From Saccoglossus kowalevskii (Eukaryota > Hemichordata > Enteropneusta > Harrimaniidae): a stretch of 64,000 nt of DNA. The stretch covers positions 1 through 64,000 of the forward strand of contig NW_003146513.1 in NCBI RefSeq assembly GCF_000003605.2, written 5' to 3'. Under the pieces are notes generated by a model. It saw only the letters and a list, made by a program, of their open reading frames with translations, ran no database searches and had not been told where the DNA came from. Shown piece after piece: positions 13,782-27,890 of the stretch (positions are counted from its first letter, which is position 1; every line of letters begins with the position of its first letter). The position numbers were made by a program, and so were the translations under genes.

Positions 13782-15239
13782 CTGCAATCTGAAGCCACTT
13801 ATACTCTGAAAAGTGTGCAGTGTGAGACCATGTATATTAACTGCATGATGCATTGACACTTTGAATAAGAGAGGAAAATTGGGAGCATACACTTAATGGT
13901 ATAATACTGCAATCTGAGGCCACTTATACTCTGAAAAAGTGTGCAGTGTGAGACCATGCACATGAACTGCATGATGCATTGACACTTTGAATAAGAGAGG
14001 AAAATTGGGAGCATACACTTAATGGTATAACACTGCAATCTGAAGCCACTTATACTCTGAAAAAGTGTGCAGTGTGAGACCATGTATATTAACTGCATGA
14101 TGCATTGACACTTTGAATAAGAGAGGAAAATTGTGAGCATACACTTAATGGTATAAAACTGCAATCTGAAGCCACTTATACTCTGAAAAGTGTGCAGTGT
14201 GAGACCATGCACATGAACTGCATGATGTATTGACACTTTGAATAAGAGAGGAAAATTGGGAGCATACACTTAATGGTATAACACTGCAATCTGAAGCCAC
14301 TTATACTCTGAAAAGTGTGCAGTGTGAGACCATGCACATGAACTGCATGATGCATTGACACTTTGAATAAGAGAGGAAAATTGGGAGCATACACTTAATG
14401 GTATAATACTGCAATCTGAGGCCACTTATACTCTGAAAAAGTGTGCAGTGTGACACCATGCACTCTAACTGCATGATGCATTGACACTTTGAATAAGAGA
14501 GGAAAATTGGGAGCATACACTTAATGGTATAACACTGCAATCTGAAGCCACTTATACTCTGAAAAAGTGTGCAGTGTGAGACCATGTATATTAACTGCAT
14601 GATGCATTGACACTTTGAATAAGAGGAAAATTGGGAGCATACACTTAATGGTATAACACTGCAATCTGAAGCCACTTATACTCTGAAAAAGTGTGCAGTG
14701 TGACACCATGCACTCTAACTGCATGATGCATTGACACTTTGAATAAGAGAGGAAAATTGGGAGCATACACTTAATGGTATAACACTGCAATCTGAAGCCA
14801 CTTATACTCTGAAAAAGTGTGCAGTGTGAGACCATGTATATTAACTGCATGATGCATTGACACTTTGAATAAGAGAGGAAAATTGGGAGCATACACTTAA
14901 TGGTATAACACTGCAATCTGAGGCCACTTATACTCTGAAAAGTGTGCAGTGTGAGACCATGCACTCTAACTGCATGATGCATTAACACTTTGAATAAGAG
15001 AGGAAAATTGGGAGCATACACTTAATGGTATAACACTGCAATCTGAGGCCACTTATACTCTGAAAAGTGTGCAGTGTGAGACCATGTATATTAACTGCAT
15101 GATGCATTGACACTTTGAATAAGAGAGGAAAATTGGGAGCATACACTTAATGGTATAACGCTGCAATCTGAGGCCACTTATACTCTGAAAAGTGTGCAGT
15201 GTGAGACCATGCACTCTAACTGCATGATGCATTGATACT

Positions 15240-15530
15240 TTGAATAAGAGAGGAAAATTGGGAGCATACACTTAATGGTTTTATAATAACAGTGCAATCT
15301 GAAGCCACTTATACTCTGAAAAGTGTGCAGTGTGAGACCATGTATATTAACTGCATGATGCATTGACACTTTGAATAAGAGAGGAAAATTGGGAGCAAAC
15401 ACTTAATGGTATAACAGTGCAATCTGAGGCCACTTATACTTTGAAAAGTGTGCAGTGTGACACCATGTATATTAACTGCATGATGCATTGACACTTTGAG
15501 TAAGAGAGGAAAATTGGGAGCAAACACTTA
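15240..15530. repeat. GCAAAC-marked block, copy at 47,165-47,455
   Basis: The rare gagcaaacac replaces gagcatacac in tandem units at about 15,394, 15,519 and 15,644, and again near 15,896, 16,650 and 17,027. The stretch starting with ggttttataataacagtgc at 15,277 matches 47,202 at an offset of 31,925 bp, and two later markers keep the same offset. Confidence 0.82.
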
Positions 15531-16140
15531 ATGGTATAACAGTGCAATCTGAGGCCACTTATACTTTGAAAAGTGTGCAGTGTGACACCATGTATATTAA
15601 CTGCATGATGCATTGACACTTTGAGTAAGAGAGGAAAATTGGGAGCAAACACTTAATGGTATAACACTGCAATCTGAAGCCACTTATACTCTGAAAAGTG
15701 TGCAGTGTGAGACCATGTATATTAACTGCATGATGCATTGACACTTTGAATAAGAGAGGAAAATTGGGAGCATACACTTAATGGTATAACACTGCAATCT
15801 GAGGCCACTTATACTCTGAAAAAGTGTGCAGTGTGACACCATGTGTATTAACTGCATGATGCATTGACACTTTGAATAAGAGAGGAAAATTGTGAGCAAA
15901 CACTTAATGGTATAACAGTGCAATCTGAGGCCACTTATACTTTGAAAAGTGTGCAGTGTGAGACCATGTATATTAACTGCATGATGCATTGACACTTTGA
16001 ATAAGAGAGGAAAATTGGGAGCATACACTTAATGGTATAACACTGCAATCTGAAGCCACTTATACTCTGAAAAGTGTGCAGTGTGAGACCATGTATATTA
16101 ACTGCATGATGCATTGACACTTTGAATAAGAGAGGAAAAT

Positions 16141-16540
16141 TGTGAGCATACACTTAATGGTATAACACTGCAATCTGAGGCCACTTATACTCTGAAAAAG
16201 TGTGCAGTGTGAGACCATGTATATTAACTGCATGATGCATTGACACTTTGAATAAGAGAGGAAAATTGTGAGCATACACTTAATGGTATAACACTGCAAT
16301 CTGAGGCCACTTATACTCTGAAAAAGTGTGCAGTGTGAGACCATGTATATTAACTGCATGATGCATTGACACTTTGAATAAGAGAGGAAAATTGTGAGCA
16401 TACACTTAATGGTATAACACTGCAATCTGAGGCCACTTATACTCTGAAAAAGTGTGCAGTGTGAGACCATGTATATTAACTGCATGATGCATTGACACTT
16501 TGAATAAGAGAGGAAAATTGTGAGCATACACTTAATGGTA
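16141..16540. repeat. Run of four like units with GTGAGC
   Basis: Four consecutive five-A units with ttgtgagc at about 16,141, 16,267, 16,393 and 16,519 are spaced 126 bp; the first three are followed by gaggcc and the fourth by aacagtgc and gaagcc. They look like a recent local expansion of one unit. Confidence 0.85.
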
Positions 16541-18264
16541 TAACAGTGCAATCTGAAGCCACTTATACTCTGAAAAAGTGTGCAGTGTGTGACCATGGAT
16601 ATTAACTGCATGATGCATTGACACTTTGAATAAGAGAGGAAAATTGGGAGCAAACACTTAATGGTATAACAGTGCAATCTGAAGCCACTTATACTCTGAA
16701 AAGTGTGCAGTGTGAGACCATGTATATTAACTGCATGATGCATTGACACTTTGAATAAGAGAGTTAAATTGGGAGCATACACTTAATGGTATAACAGTGC
16801 AATCTGAAGCCACTTATACTCTGAAAAAGTGTGCAGTGTGAGACCATGCACTCTAACTGCATGATGCATTGACACTTTGAATAAGAGAGGAAAATTGGGA
16901 GCATACACTTAATGGTATAACACTGCAATCTGAGGCCACTTATACTTTGAAAAGTGTGCAGTGTGAGACCATGTATATTAACTGCATGATGCATTGACAC
17001 TTTGAATAAGAGAGGAAAATTGGGAGCAAACACTTAATGGTATAACAGTGCAATCTGAAGCCACTTATACTCTGAAAAGTGTGCAGTGTGAGACCATGTA
17101 TATTAACTGCATGATGCATTGACACTTTGAATAAGAGAGGAAAATTGGGAGCATACACTTAATGGTATAACACTGCAATCTGAAGCCACTTATACTCTGA
17201 AAAAGTGTGCAGTGTGAGACCATGTATATTAACTGCATGATGCATTGACACTTTGAATAAGAGGAAAATTGGGAGCATACACTTAATGGTATAACACTGC
17301 AATCTGAAGCCACTTATACTCTGAAAAAGTGTGCAGTGTGAGACCATGCACATGAACTGCATGATGCATTGACACTTTGAATAAGAGAGGAAAATTGGGA
17401 GCATACACTTAATGGTATAACAGTGCAATCTGAAGCCACTTATACTCTGAAAAGTGTGCAGTGTGAGACCATGTATATTAACTGCATGATGCATTGACAC
17501 TTTGAATAAGAGAGGAAAATTGGGAGCATACACTTAATGGTATAACACTGCAATCTGAAGCCACTTATACTCTGAAAAAGTGTGCAGTGTGAGACCATGT
17601 ATATTAACTGCATGATGCATTGACACTTTGAATAAGAGAGGAAAATTGGGAGCATACACTTAATGGTATAACACTGCAATCTGAAGCCACTTATACTCTG
17701 AAAAAGTGTGCAGTGTGAGACCATGTATATTAACTGCATGATGCATTGACACTTTGAATAAGAGGGGAAAATTGTGAGCATACACTTAATGGTATAATAG
17801 TGCAATCTGAAGCCACTTATACTTTGAAAAGTGTGCAGTGTGAGACCATGTATATTAACTGCATGATGCATTGACACTTTGAATAAGAGAGGAAAATTGG
17901 GAGCATATATTTAATGGTATAACAGTGCAATCTGAAGCCACTTATACTCTGAAAAGTGTGCAGTGTGAGACCATGTATATTAACTGCATGATGCATTGAC
18001 ACTTTCAATAAGAGAGGAAAATTGGGAGCATACACTTAATGGTATAACACTGCAATCTGAAGCCACTTATACTCTGAAAAAGTGTGCAGTGTGAGACCAT
18101 GCACATGAACTGCATGATGCATTGACACTTTGAATAAGAGAGAGAAATTGGGAGCATACACGTAATGGTATAACACTGCAATCTGAAGCCACATATACTC
18201 TGAAAAAGTGTGCAGTGTGAGACCATGTATATTAACTGCATGATGCATTGACACTTTAAATAAG

Positions 18265-18545
18265 AGAGGAAAATATAAGCATTCACTTAATAGTATAACA
18301 CTGCAATCTGAAGCCACTTTTACTTTGAAAAAGTATGCAGTGTGAGTCCATGCACTCTAACTGCATGATGCATTGACACTTTGAATAAGAGAGGAAAATT
18401 GGGAGCATACACTTAATGGTATAACACTGCAATCTGAAGCCACTTATACTCTGAAAAGTGTGCAGTGTGAGACCATGCACTCTAACTACATGATGCATTG
18501 ACACTTTGAATAAGAGAAGAAAATTGGGAGCATACATTTAATGGT
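18265..18545. repeat. TTTAAGC block, first-half copy
   Basis: The markers aaaatataagcattcactt, agtatgcag, gagtccatgcactctaac, then actacatg with gagaagaaaattggg and acattta follow the first half of the 5.7-kb block. The second TTTAAGC unit is missing here. Confidence 0.72.
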
Positions 18546-19559
18546 ATAACACTGCAATCTGAGGCCACTTATACTCTGAAAAAGTGTGCAGTGTGAGACC
18601 ATGTATATTAACTGCATGATGCATTGACACTTTGAATAAGAGAGGAAAATTGGGAGCATACACTTAATGGTATAACACTGCAATCTGAAGCCACTTATAC
18701 TCTGAAAAGTGTGCAGTGTGAGACCATGTATATTAACTGCATGATGCATTGACACTTTGAATAAGAGAGGAAAATTGGGAGCATACACTTAATGGTATAA
18801 CACTGCAATCTGAAGCCACTTATACTCTGAAAAGTGTGCAGTGTGAGACCATGTGTATTAACTGCATGACGCATTGACACTTTGAATAAGAGAGGAAAAT
18901 TGGGAGCATACACTTAATGGTATAACACTGCAATCTGAAGCCACTTATACTCTGAAAAGTGTGCAGTGTGAGACCATGTATATTAACTGCATGACGCATT
19001 GACACTTTGAATAAGAGAGGAAAATTGGGAACATACACTTAATGGTATAACACTGCAATCTGAGGCCACTTATACTCTGAAAAGTGTGCAGTGTGAGACC
19101 ATGTATATTAACTGCATGATGCATTGACACTATGAATAAGAGGAAAATTGTGAGCATACACTTAATGGTATAACACTGCAATCTGAGGCCACTTATACTC
19201 TGAAAAGTGTGCAGTGTGAGACCATGTATATTAACTGCATGATGCATTGACACTATGAATAAGAGGAAAATTGGGAGCATACACTTAATGGTATAACACT
19301 GCAATCTGAGGCCACTTATACTCTGAAAAGTGTGCAGTGTGAGACCATGTGTATTAACTGCATGATGAATTGACACTATGAATAAGAGAGGAAAATTGGG
19401 AGCATACACTTAATGGTATAACAGTGCAATCTGAAGCCACTTATACTCTGAAAAAGTGTGCAGTGTGAGACCATGTGTATTAACTGCATGATGCATTGAC
19501 ACTTTGAATAAGAGGAAAATTGTGAGCATACACTTAATGGTTTTATAACACTGCAATAT

Positions 19560-19690
19560 GAGGCCACTTATACTCTGAAAAAAGTGTGCAGTGTGAGACC
19601 ATGTATATTTAACTGCATGATGCATTGACAACTTTGAAATAAGAGGAAAAATTGGGAGCATACACTTAAATGGTATAAACACTGCAATCT
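19560..19690. repeat. Unit with a burst of one-base insertions
   Basis: One unit carries about seven one-base expansions of short runs: ctgaaaaaagtg, tatatttaac, gacaactttg, ttgaaataag, ggaaaaattg, cttaaatgg and ataaacac. The corresponding unit at 44,702-44,832 has the same bases without them. The flanking sequence matches the 44.8-kb copy almost perfectly, so the burst is confined to this one unit. Confidence 0.85.
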
Positions 19691-20150
19691 GAGGCCACTT
19701 GTACTCTGAAAAAGTGTGCAGTGTGAGACCATGTATATTAACTGCATGATGCATTGACACTTTGAATAAGAGAGGAAAATTGTGAGCATACACTTAATGG
19801 TATAACACTGCAATCTGAAGCCACTTATACTCTGAAAAAGTGTGCAGTGTGAGACCATGCACTCTAACTGCATGATGCATTGACACTTTGAATAAGAGAG
19901 GACAATTGGGAGCATTCAATTAATGGTATAAAACTGCAATCTGAAGCCACATATACTCTGAAAAAGTGTGGACTGTGAGACCATGTATATTAACTGCATG
20001 ATGCATTGACACTTTGAGTAAGAGAGGAAAATTGGGAGCATACACTTAATGGTATAACAGTGCAATCTGAAGCCACTTATACTCTGAAAAGTGTGCAGTG
20101 TGAGACCATGTATATTAACTGCATGATGCATTGACACTTTGAATAAGAGA
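19690..20150. repeat. Block duplicated at 44,832-45,293
   Basis: Three markers, ccacttgtactctg, gaggacaattggg and gtgtggactgtgag, share an offset of 25,142 bp with the 44.8-kb region. One added G at about 45,175 then raises the offset to 25,143. I noticed only a few substitutions. The order of units is that of the 502-bp higher-order repeat at 35.3 kb. Confidence 0.87.
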
Positions 20151-23100
20151 GGAAAATTGGGAGCATACACTTAATGGTATAATACTGCAATCTGAGGCCA
20201 CTTATACTCTGAAAAAGTGTGCAGTGTGAGACAAATGATATATTAACTGTATGATGCATTGACACTTTGAATAAGAGAGGAAAATTGGGGGCATACACTT
20301 AATGGTATAACACTGCAATCTGAAGCCACTTATACTCTGAAAAAGTGTGCAGTGTGAGACCATGCGCTCTAACTGCATGATGCATTGACACTTTGAATAA
20401 GAGAGGAAAATTGGGAGCATACACTTAATGGTATAACACTGCAATCTGAAGCCACTTATACTCTGAAAAGTGTGCAGTGTGAGACCATGCACATGAACTG
20501 CATGATGCATTGACACTTTGAATAAGAGAGGAAAATTGGGAGCATACACTTAATGGTATAACAGTGCAATCTTAGGCCACTTATACTCTGAAAAGTGTGC
20601 AGTGTGAGACCATGTATATTAACTGCATGATGCATTGACACTTTGAATAAGAGAGGAAAATTGGGAGCATACACTTAATGGTATAACACTGCAATCTGAA
20701 GCCACTTATACTCTGAAAAAGTGTGCAGTGTGAGACCATGTATATTAACTGCATGATGCATTGACACTTTGAATAAGAGAGGAAAATTGGGAGCATACAC
20801 TTAATGGTATAAAACTGCAATCTGAAGCCACTTATACTCTGAAAAAGTGTGCAGTGTGAGACCATGTATATTAACTGCATGATGCATTGACACTTTGAAT
20901 AAGAGAGGAAAATTGGGAGCATACACTTAATGGTATAACACTGCAATCTGAAGCCACTTATACTCTGAAAAAGTGTGCAGTGTGAGACCATGTATATTAA
21001 CTGCATGATGCATTGACACTTTGAATAAGAGAGGAAAATTGTGAGCATACACTTAATGGTATAACACTGCAATCTGAAGCCACTTATACTCTGAAAAGTG
21101 TGCAGTGTGAGACCATGTATATTAACTGCATGATGCATTGACACTTTGAATAAGAGAGGAAAATTGGGAGCATACACTTAATGGTATAACACTGCAATCT
21201 GAAGCCACTTATACTCTGAAAAAGTGTGCAGTGTGAGACCATGTATATTAACTGCATGATGCATTGACACTTTGAATAAGAGAGGAAAATTGGGAGCATA
21301 CACTTAATGGTATAACACTGCAATCTGAGGCCACTTATACTCTGAAAAAGTGTGCAGTGTGAGACCATGTATATTAACTGCATGATGCATTGACACTTTG
21401 AATAAGAGAGGAAAATTGGGAGCATACACTTAATGGTATAACACTGCAATCTGAGGCCACTTATACTCTGAAAAAGTGTGCAGTGTGAGACCATGTATAT
21501 TAACTGCATGATGCATTGACACTTTGAATTAGAGAGGAAAATTGGGAGCATACACTTAATGGTATAACACTGCAATCTGAGGCCACTTATACTCTGAAAA
21601 AAGTGTGCAGTGTGAGACCATGTATAATAACTGCATGATGCATTGACACTTTGAATAAGAGAGAAAATTTGGGGGCATACACTTAATGGTATAACACTGC
21701 AATCTGAAGCCACTTATACTCTGAAAAAGTGTGCAGTGTGAGACCATGTATATTAACTGCATGATGCATTGACACTTTGAATAAGAGAGGAAAATTGGGA
21801 GCATACACTTAATGGTATAACAGTGCAATCTGAAGCCACTTATACTCTGAAAAAGTGTGCAGTGTGAGACCATGTATATTAACTGCATGATGCATTGACA
21901 CTTTGAATAAGAGAGGAAAATTGGGAGCATACACTTAATGGTATAACACTGCAATCTGAAGCCACTTATACTCTGAAAAGTGTGCAGTGTGAGACCATGT
22001 ATATTAACTGCATGATGCATTGACACTTTGAATAAGAGAGGAAAATTGGGAGCATACACTTAATGGTATAACAGTGCAATCTGAAGCCACTTATACTCTG
22101 AAAAAGTGTGCAGTGTGAGACCATGTATATTAACTGCATGATGCATTGACACTTTGAATAAGAGAGGAAAATTGGGAGCATACACTTAATGGTATAACAC
22201 TGCAATCTGAAGCCACTTATACTCTGAAAAAGTGTGCAGTGTGAGACCATGTATATTAACTGTATGATGCATTGACACTTTGAATAAGAGAGGAAAATTG
22301 GGAGCATACACTTAATGGTATAACAGTGCAATCTGAGGCCACTTATACTCTGAAAAGTGTGCAGTGTGAGACCATGTATATTAACTGCATGATGCATTGA
22401 CACTTTGAATAAGAGAGGAAAATTGGGAGCATACACTTAATGGTATAACAGTGCAATCTGAGGCCACTTATACTCTGAAAAAGTGTGCAGTGTGAGACCA
22501 TGCACTCTAACTGCATGATGCATTGACACTTTGAATAAGAGAGGAAAATTGGGAGCATACACTTAATGGTATAACACTGCAATCTGAAGCCACTTATACT
22601 CTGAAAAGTGTGCAGTGTGAGACCATGCACTCTAACTGCATGATGCATTGACACTTTGAATAAGAGAGGAAAATTGTAAGCATACACTTAATGGTATAAC
22701 ACTGCAATCTGAAGCCACTTATACTCTGAAAAAGTGTGCAGTGTGAGACCATGCACTCTAACTGCATGATGCATTGACACTTTGAGTAAGAGAGGAAAAT
22801 TGGGAGCATACACTTAATGGTATAACACTGCAATCTGAGGCCACTTATACTCTGAAAAAGTGTGCAGTGTGAGACCATGTATATTAACTGCATGATGCAT
22901 TGACACTTTGAATAAGAGAGGAAAATTGGGAGCATACACTTAATGGTATAACACTGCAATCTGAAGCCACTTATACTCTGAAAAAGTGTGCAGTGTGAGA
23001 CCATGCACTCTAACTGCATGACGCATTGACACTTTGAATAAGAGAGGAAAATTGGGAGCATACACTTAATGGTATAACACTGCAATCTGAGGCCACTTAT

Positions 23101-24172
23101 ACTCTGAAAAGTGTTCAGTGTGAGACCATGTATATTAACTGCATGATGCATTGACACTTTGAATAAGAGAGGAAAATTGGGAGCATACACTTAATGGTAT
23201 AACACTGCAATCTGAGGCCACTTATACTCTGAAAAGTGTGCAGTGTGAGACCATGTGTATTAACTGCATGATGCATTGACACTTTGAGTAAGAGAGGAAA
23301 ATTGGGAGCATACACTTAATGGTATAACAGTGCAATCTGAGGCCACTTATACTCTGAAAAAGTGTGCAGTGTGAGACCATGTATATTAACTGCATGATGC
23401 ATTGACACTTTGAATAAGAGAGGAAAATTGGGAGCATACACTTAATGGTATAACACTGCAATCTGAAGCCACTTATACTCTGAAAAAGTGTGCAGTGTGA
23501 GACCATGCACTCTAACTGCATAATGCATTGACACTTTGAGTAAGAGAGGAAAATTGGGAGCATACACTTAATGGTATAACACTGCAATCTGAGGCCACTT
23601 ATACTCTGAAAAGTGTACAGTGTGAGACCATGTGTATTAACTGCATGATGCATTGACACTTTGAATAAGAGAGGAAAATTGGGAGCATACACTTAATGGT
23701 ATAACACTGCAATCTGAGGCCACTTATACTCTGAAAAGTGTGCAGTGTGAGATCATGCACATGAACTGCATGATGCATTGACACTTTGAGTAAGAGAGGA
23801 AAATTGGGAGCATACACTTAATGGTATAACACTGCAATCTGAAGCCACTTATACTCTGAAAAGTGTGCAGTGTGAGACCATGTGTATTAACTGCATGATG
23901 CATTGACACTTTGAGTAAGAGAGGAAAATTGGGAGCATACACTTAATGGTATAACGCTGCAATATGAGGCCACTTATACTTTGAAAAGTGTGCAGTGTGA
24001 GACCATGTGTATTAACTGCATGATGCATTGACACTTTGAGTAAGAGAGGAAAATTGGGAGCATACACTTAATGGTATAACACTGCAATCTGAAGCCACTT
24101 ATACTCTGAAAAGTGTGCAGTGTGAGACCATGTATATTAACTGCATGATGCATTGACACTTTGAATAAGAGA

Positions 24173-24297
24173 GGAAAATTGGGAGCATACACTTAATGGT
24201 ATAACACTGCAATCTGAAGCCACTTATACTCTGAAAAGTGTGCAGTGTGAGACCATGTATATTAACTGCATGATGCATTGACACTTTGAATAAGAGA
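24173..24297. repeat. Representative 125-bp unit (four-A form)
   Basis: This copy is like the 126-bp unit but with GAAAAG in place of GAAAAAG, so each such unit shifts the reading frame and the helical phase by one base. It belongs to a run of near-identical four-A units between about 23,974 and 24,440, spaced exactly 125 bp. Four-A and five-A units are often grouped in runs of like length, which suggests local copying of neighbours. Confidence 0.93.
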
Positions 24298-25734
24298 GGA
24301 AAATTGGGAGCATACACTTAATGGTATAACACTGCAATCTGAAGCCACTTATACTCTGAAAAGTGTGCAGTGTGAGACCATGTATATTAACTGCATGATG
24401 CATTGACACTTTGAATAAGAGAGGAAAATTGGGAGCATACACTTAATGGTATAACACTGCAATCTGAAGCCACATATACTCTGAAAAAGTGTGCAGTGTG
24501 AGACCATGTATATTAACTGCATGATGCATTGACACTTTGAATAAGAGGATAATTGGGAGCATACACTTAATGGTATAACACTGCAATCTGAAGCCACTTA
24601 TACTCTGAAAAAGTGTGCAGTGTGAGACCATGTATATTAACTGCATGATGCATTGACACTTTGAGTAAGAGAGGAAAATTGGGAGCATACACTTAATGGT
24701 ATAACACTGCAATCTGAAGCCACTTATACTCTGAAAAGTGTGCAGTGTGAGACCATGTGTATTAACTGCATGATGCATTGACACTTTGAGTAAGAGAGGA
24801 AAATTGGGAGCATACACTTAATGGTATAACACTGCAATCTGAAGCCACTTATACTCTGAAAAAGTGTGCAGTGTGAGACCATGCACATGAACTGCATGAT
24901 GCATTGACACTTTGAATAAGAGGAAAATTGGGAGCATACACTTAATGGTATAACACTGCAATCTGAGGCCACTTATACTCTGAAAAAGTGTGCAGTGTGA
25001 GACCATGTATTATTAACTGCATGATGCATTGACACTTTGAATAAGAGAGGAAAATTGGGAGCATACACTTAATGGTATAACACTGCAATCTGAGGCCACT
25101 TATACTTTGAAAAAGTGTGCAGTGTGAGACCATGTATTATTAACTGCATGATGCATTGACACTTTGAATAAGAGAGGAAAATTGGGAGCATACACTTAAT
25201 GGTTTAACACTGCAATCTGAAGCCACTTATACTCTGAAAAGTGTGCAGTGTGAGACCATGTATATTAACTGCATGATGCATTGACACTTTGAATAAGAGA
25301 GGAAAATTGTGAGCATACACTTAATGGTATAACACTGCAATCTGAAGCCACTTATACTCTGAAAAGTGTGCAGTGTGAGACCATGTATATTAACTGCATG
25401 ATGCATTGACACTTTGAATAAGAGAGGAAAATCTGGAGCATACACTTAATGGTATAACACTGCAATATGAGGCCACTTATACTCTGAAAATGTGTGCAGT
25501 GTGAGACCATGTATATTAACTGCATGATGCATTGACACTTTGAATAAGAGGAAAATTGGGAGCATACACTTAATGGTATAACACTGCAATCTGAGGCCAC
25601 TTATACTATGAAAAAGTGTGCAGTGTGAGACCATGTATATTAACTGCATGATGCATTGACACTTTGAATAAGAGAGGAAAATTGGGAGCATACACTTAAT
25701 GGTATAACACTGCAATCTGAGGCCACTTATACTA

Positions 25735-26080
25735 TGAAAAAGTGTGCAGTGTGAGACCATGTATATTAACTGCATGATGCATTGACACTTTGAATGAGAG
25801 GAAAATTGGGAGCATACACTTAATGGTATAACACTGCTATCTGAGGCCACATATACTCTGAAAAGTGTGCAGTGTGAGACCATGCACTCTAACTGCATGA
25901 TGCATTGACACTTTGAATAAGAGAGGAAAATTGGGAGCATACACTTAATGGTATAACACTGCAATCTGAAGCCACTTATACTCTGAAAAGTGTGCAGTGT
26001 GAGACCATGTATATTAACTGCATGATGCATTGACACTTTGAATAAGAGAGGAAAATTGGCAGCATACACTTAATGGTATA
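25735..26080. repeat. Block duplicated at 59,062-59,407
   Basis: Markers gaatgagaggaaaa, cactgctatctgagg and aattggcagcatac all keep an offset of 33,327 bp to the region near 59.1-59.4 kb. This is the most widely separated duplication I found in the window. Confidence 0.82.
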
Positions 26081-26369
26081 ACAGTGCAATCTGAAGCCAC
26101 TTATACTCTGAAAAAGTGTGCAGTGTGAGACCATGCACATGAACTGCATGATGCATTGACACTTTGAATAAGAGAGAAAAATAGGGAGCATACACTTAAT
26201 GGTATAACACTGCAATCTGAAGCCACTTATACTCTGAAAAAGTGTGCAGTGTGAGACCATGTATATTAACTGCATGATGCATTGACACTTTGAATAAGAG
26301 GAAAATTGGGAGCATACACTTAATGGTATAACACTGCTATCTGAGGCCACTTATATTCTGAAAAAGTGT

Positions 26370-26700
26370 GCAGTGTGAGACCATGCACTCTAACTGCATG
26401 ATGCATTGACACTTTGAATAAGAGAAGAAAATTGGGAGCATACATTTAATGGTATAACACTGCAATCTGAGGCCACTTGTACTCTGAAAAAGTGTGCAGT
26501 GTGAGACCATGTATATTAACTGCATAATGCATTGACACTTTGAATAAGAGAGGAAAATTTAAGCATACGCTTAATGGTATAACACTGCAATCTGAAGCCA
26601 CTTATACTCAGAAAAAGTGTGCAGTGTGAGACCATGCACTCTAACTGCATAATGCATTGACACTTTGAGTCAGAGAGGAAAATTGGGAGCATACACTTAA
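26370..26700. repeat. TTTAAGC block, second-half copy
   Basis: A CACTCT-box unit with gagaagaaaattggg and acattta is followed by a TGTACT unit, then TTTAAGCATACGCTT and a ctgcataatgcattg unit with gagtcagagagg. The order fits the second half of the blocks at 5.7 and 7.3 kb. Confidence 0.72.
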
Positions 26701-27059
26701 TGGTATAACAGGGCAATCTGAAGCCACTATACTCTGAAAAGTGTGCAGTGTGAGACCATGTATATTAACTGCATGATGCATTGACACTTTGAATAAGAGA
26801 GGAAAATTGGGAGCATACACTTAATGGTATAACACTGCAATCTGAGGCCACTTATACTCTGAAAAAGTGTGCAATGTGAGACCATGTATATTAACTGCAT
26901 GATGCATTGACACTTTGAATAAGAGAGGAAAATTGTGAGCATACACTTAATGGTATAACACTGCAATCTGAAGCCAATTATACTCTGAAAAGTGTGCAGT
27001 GTGAGACCATGCACTCTAACTGCATGATGCATTGACACTTTGAATAAGAGAGGAAAATT

Positions 27060-27890
27060 GTGAGCTTACACTTAATGGTATAACACTGCAATCTGAAGCC
27101 ACTTATACTCTGAAAAAGTGTGCAATGTGAGACCATGTATATTAACTGCATGATGCATTGACACTTTGAATAAGAGAGGAAAATTGGGAGCATACACTTA
27201 ATGGTATAACACTGCAATCTGAAGCCACTTATACTCTGAAAAGTGTGCAGTGTGAGACCATGCACATGAACTGCATGATGCATTGACACTTTGAATAAGA
27301 GAGGAAAATTGGGAGCATACACTTAATGGTATAACACTGCAATCTGAGGCCACTTATACTCTGAAAAGTGTGCAGTGTGAGACCATGTATATTAACTGCA
27401 TGATGCATTGACACTTTGAATAAGAGAGGAAAATTGGGAGCATACACTTAATGGTATAATACTGCAATCTGAGGCCACTTATACTCTGAAAAAGTGTGCA
27501 GTGTGAGACCATGTATATTAACTGCATGATGCATTGACACTTTGAATAAGAGAGGAAAATTGTGAGCATACACTTAATGGTATAACACTGCAATCTGAAG
27601 CCACTTATACTCTGAAAAAGTGTGCAGTGTGAGACCATGTATATTAACTGCATGACGCATTGACACTTTGAATAAAAGAGGAAAATTGGGAGCATACACT
27701 TAATAATGGTATAACATTGCAATGTGAAGCCACTTATACTCTGAAAAGTGTGCAGTGTGAGACCATGTATATTAACTGCATGATGCATTGACACTTTGAG
27801 TAAGAGAGGAAAATTGGGAGCATACACTTAATGGTATAACACTGCAATCTGAAGCCACTTATACTCTGAAAAGTGTGCAGTGTGAGACCA
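27060..27890. repeat. 830-bp block duplicated at 33,750-34,580
   Basis: The block starts at gtgagcttac (27,060 versus 33,750) and runs through cttaataatgg (27,700 versus 34,390) and the rare ataacattgc, with a constant offset of 6,690 bp. I counted about six differences, all in the second half; the first 380 bp looked identical. The similarity ends where the six-base box differs beyond 27,890. Confidence 0.9.
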
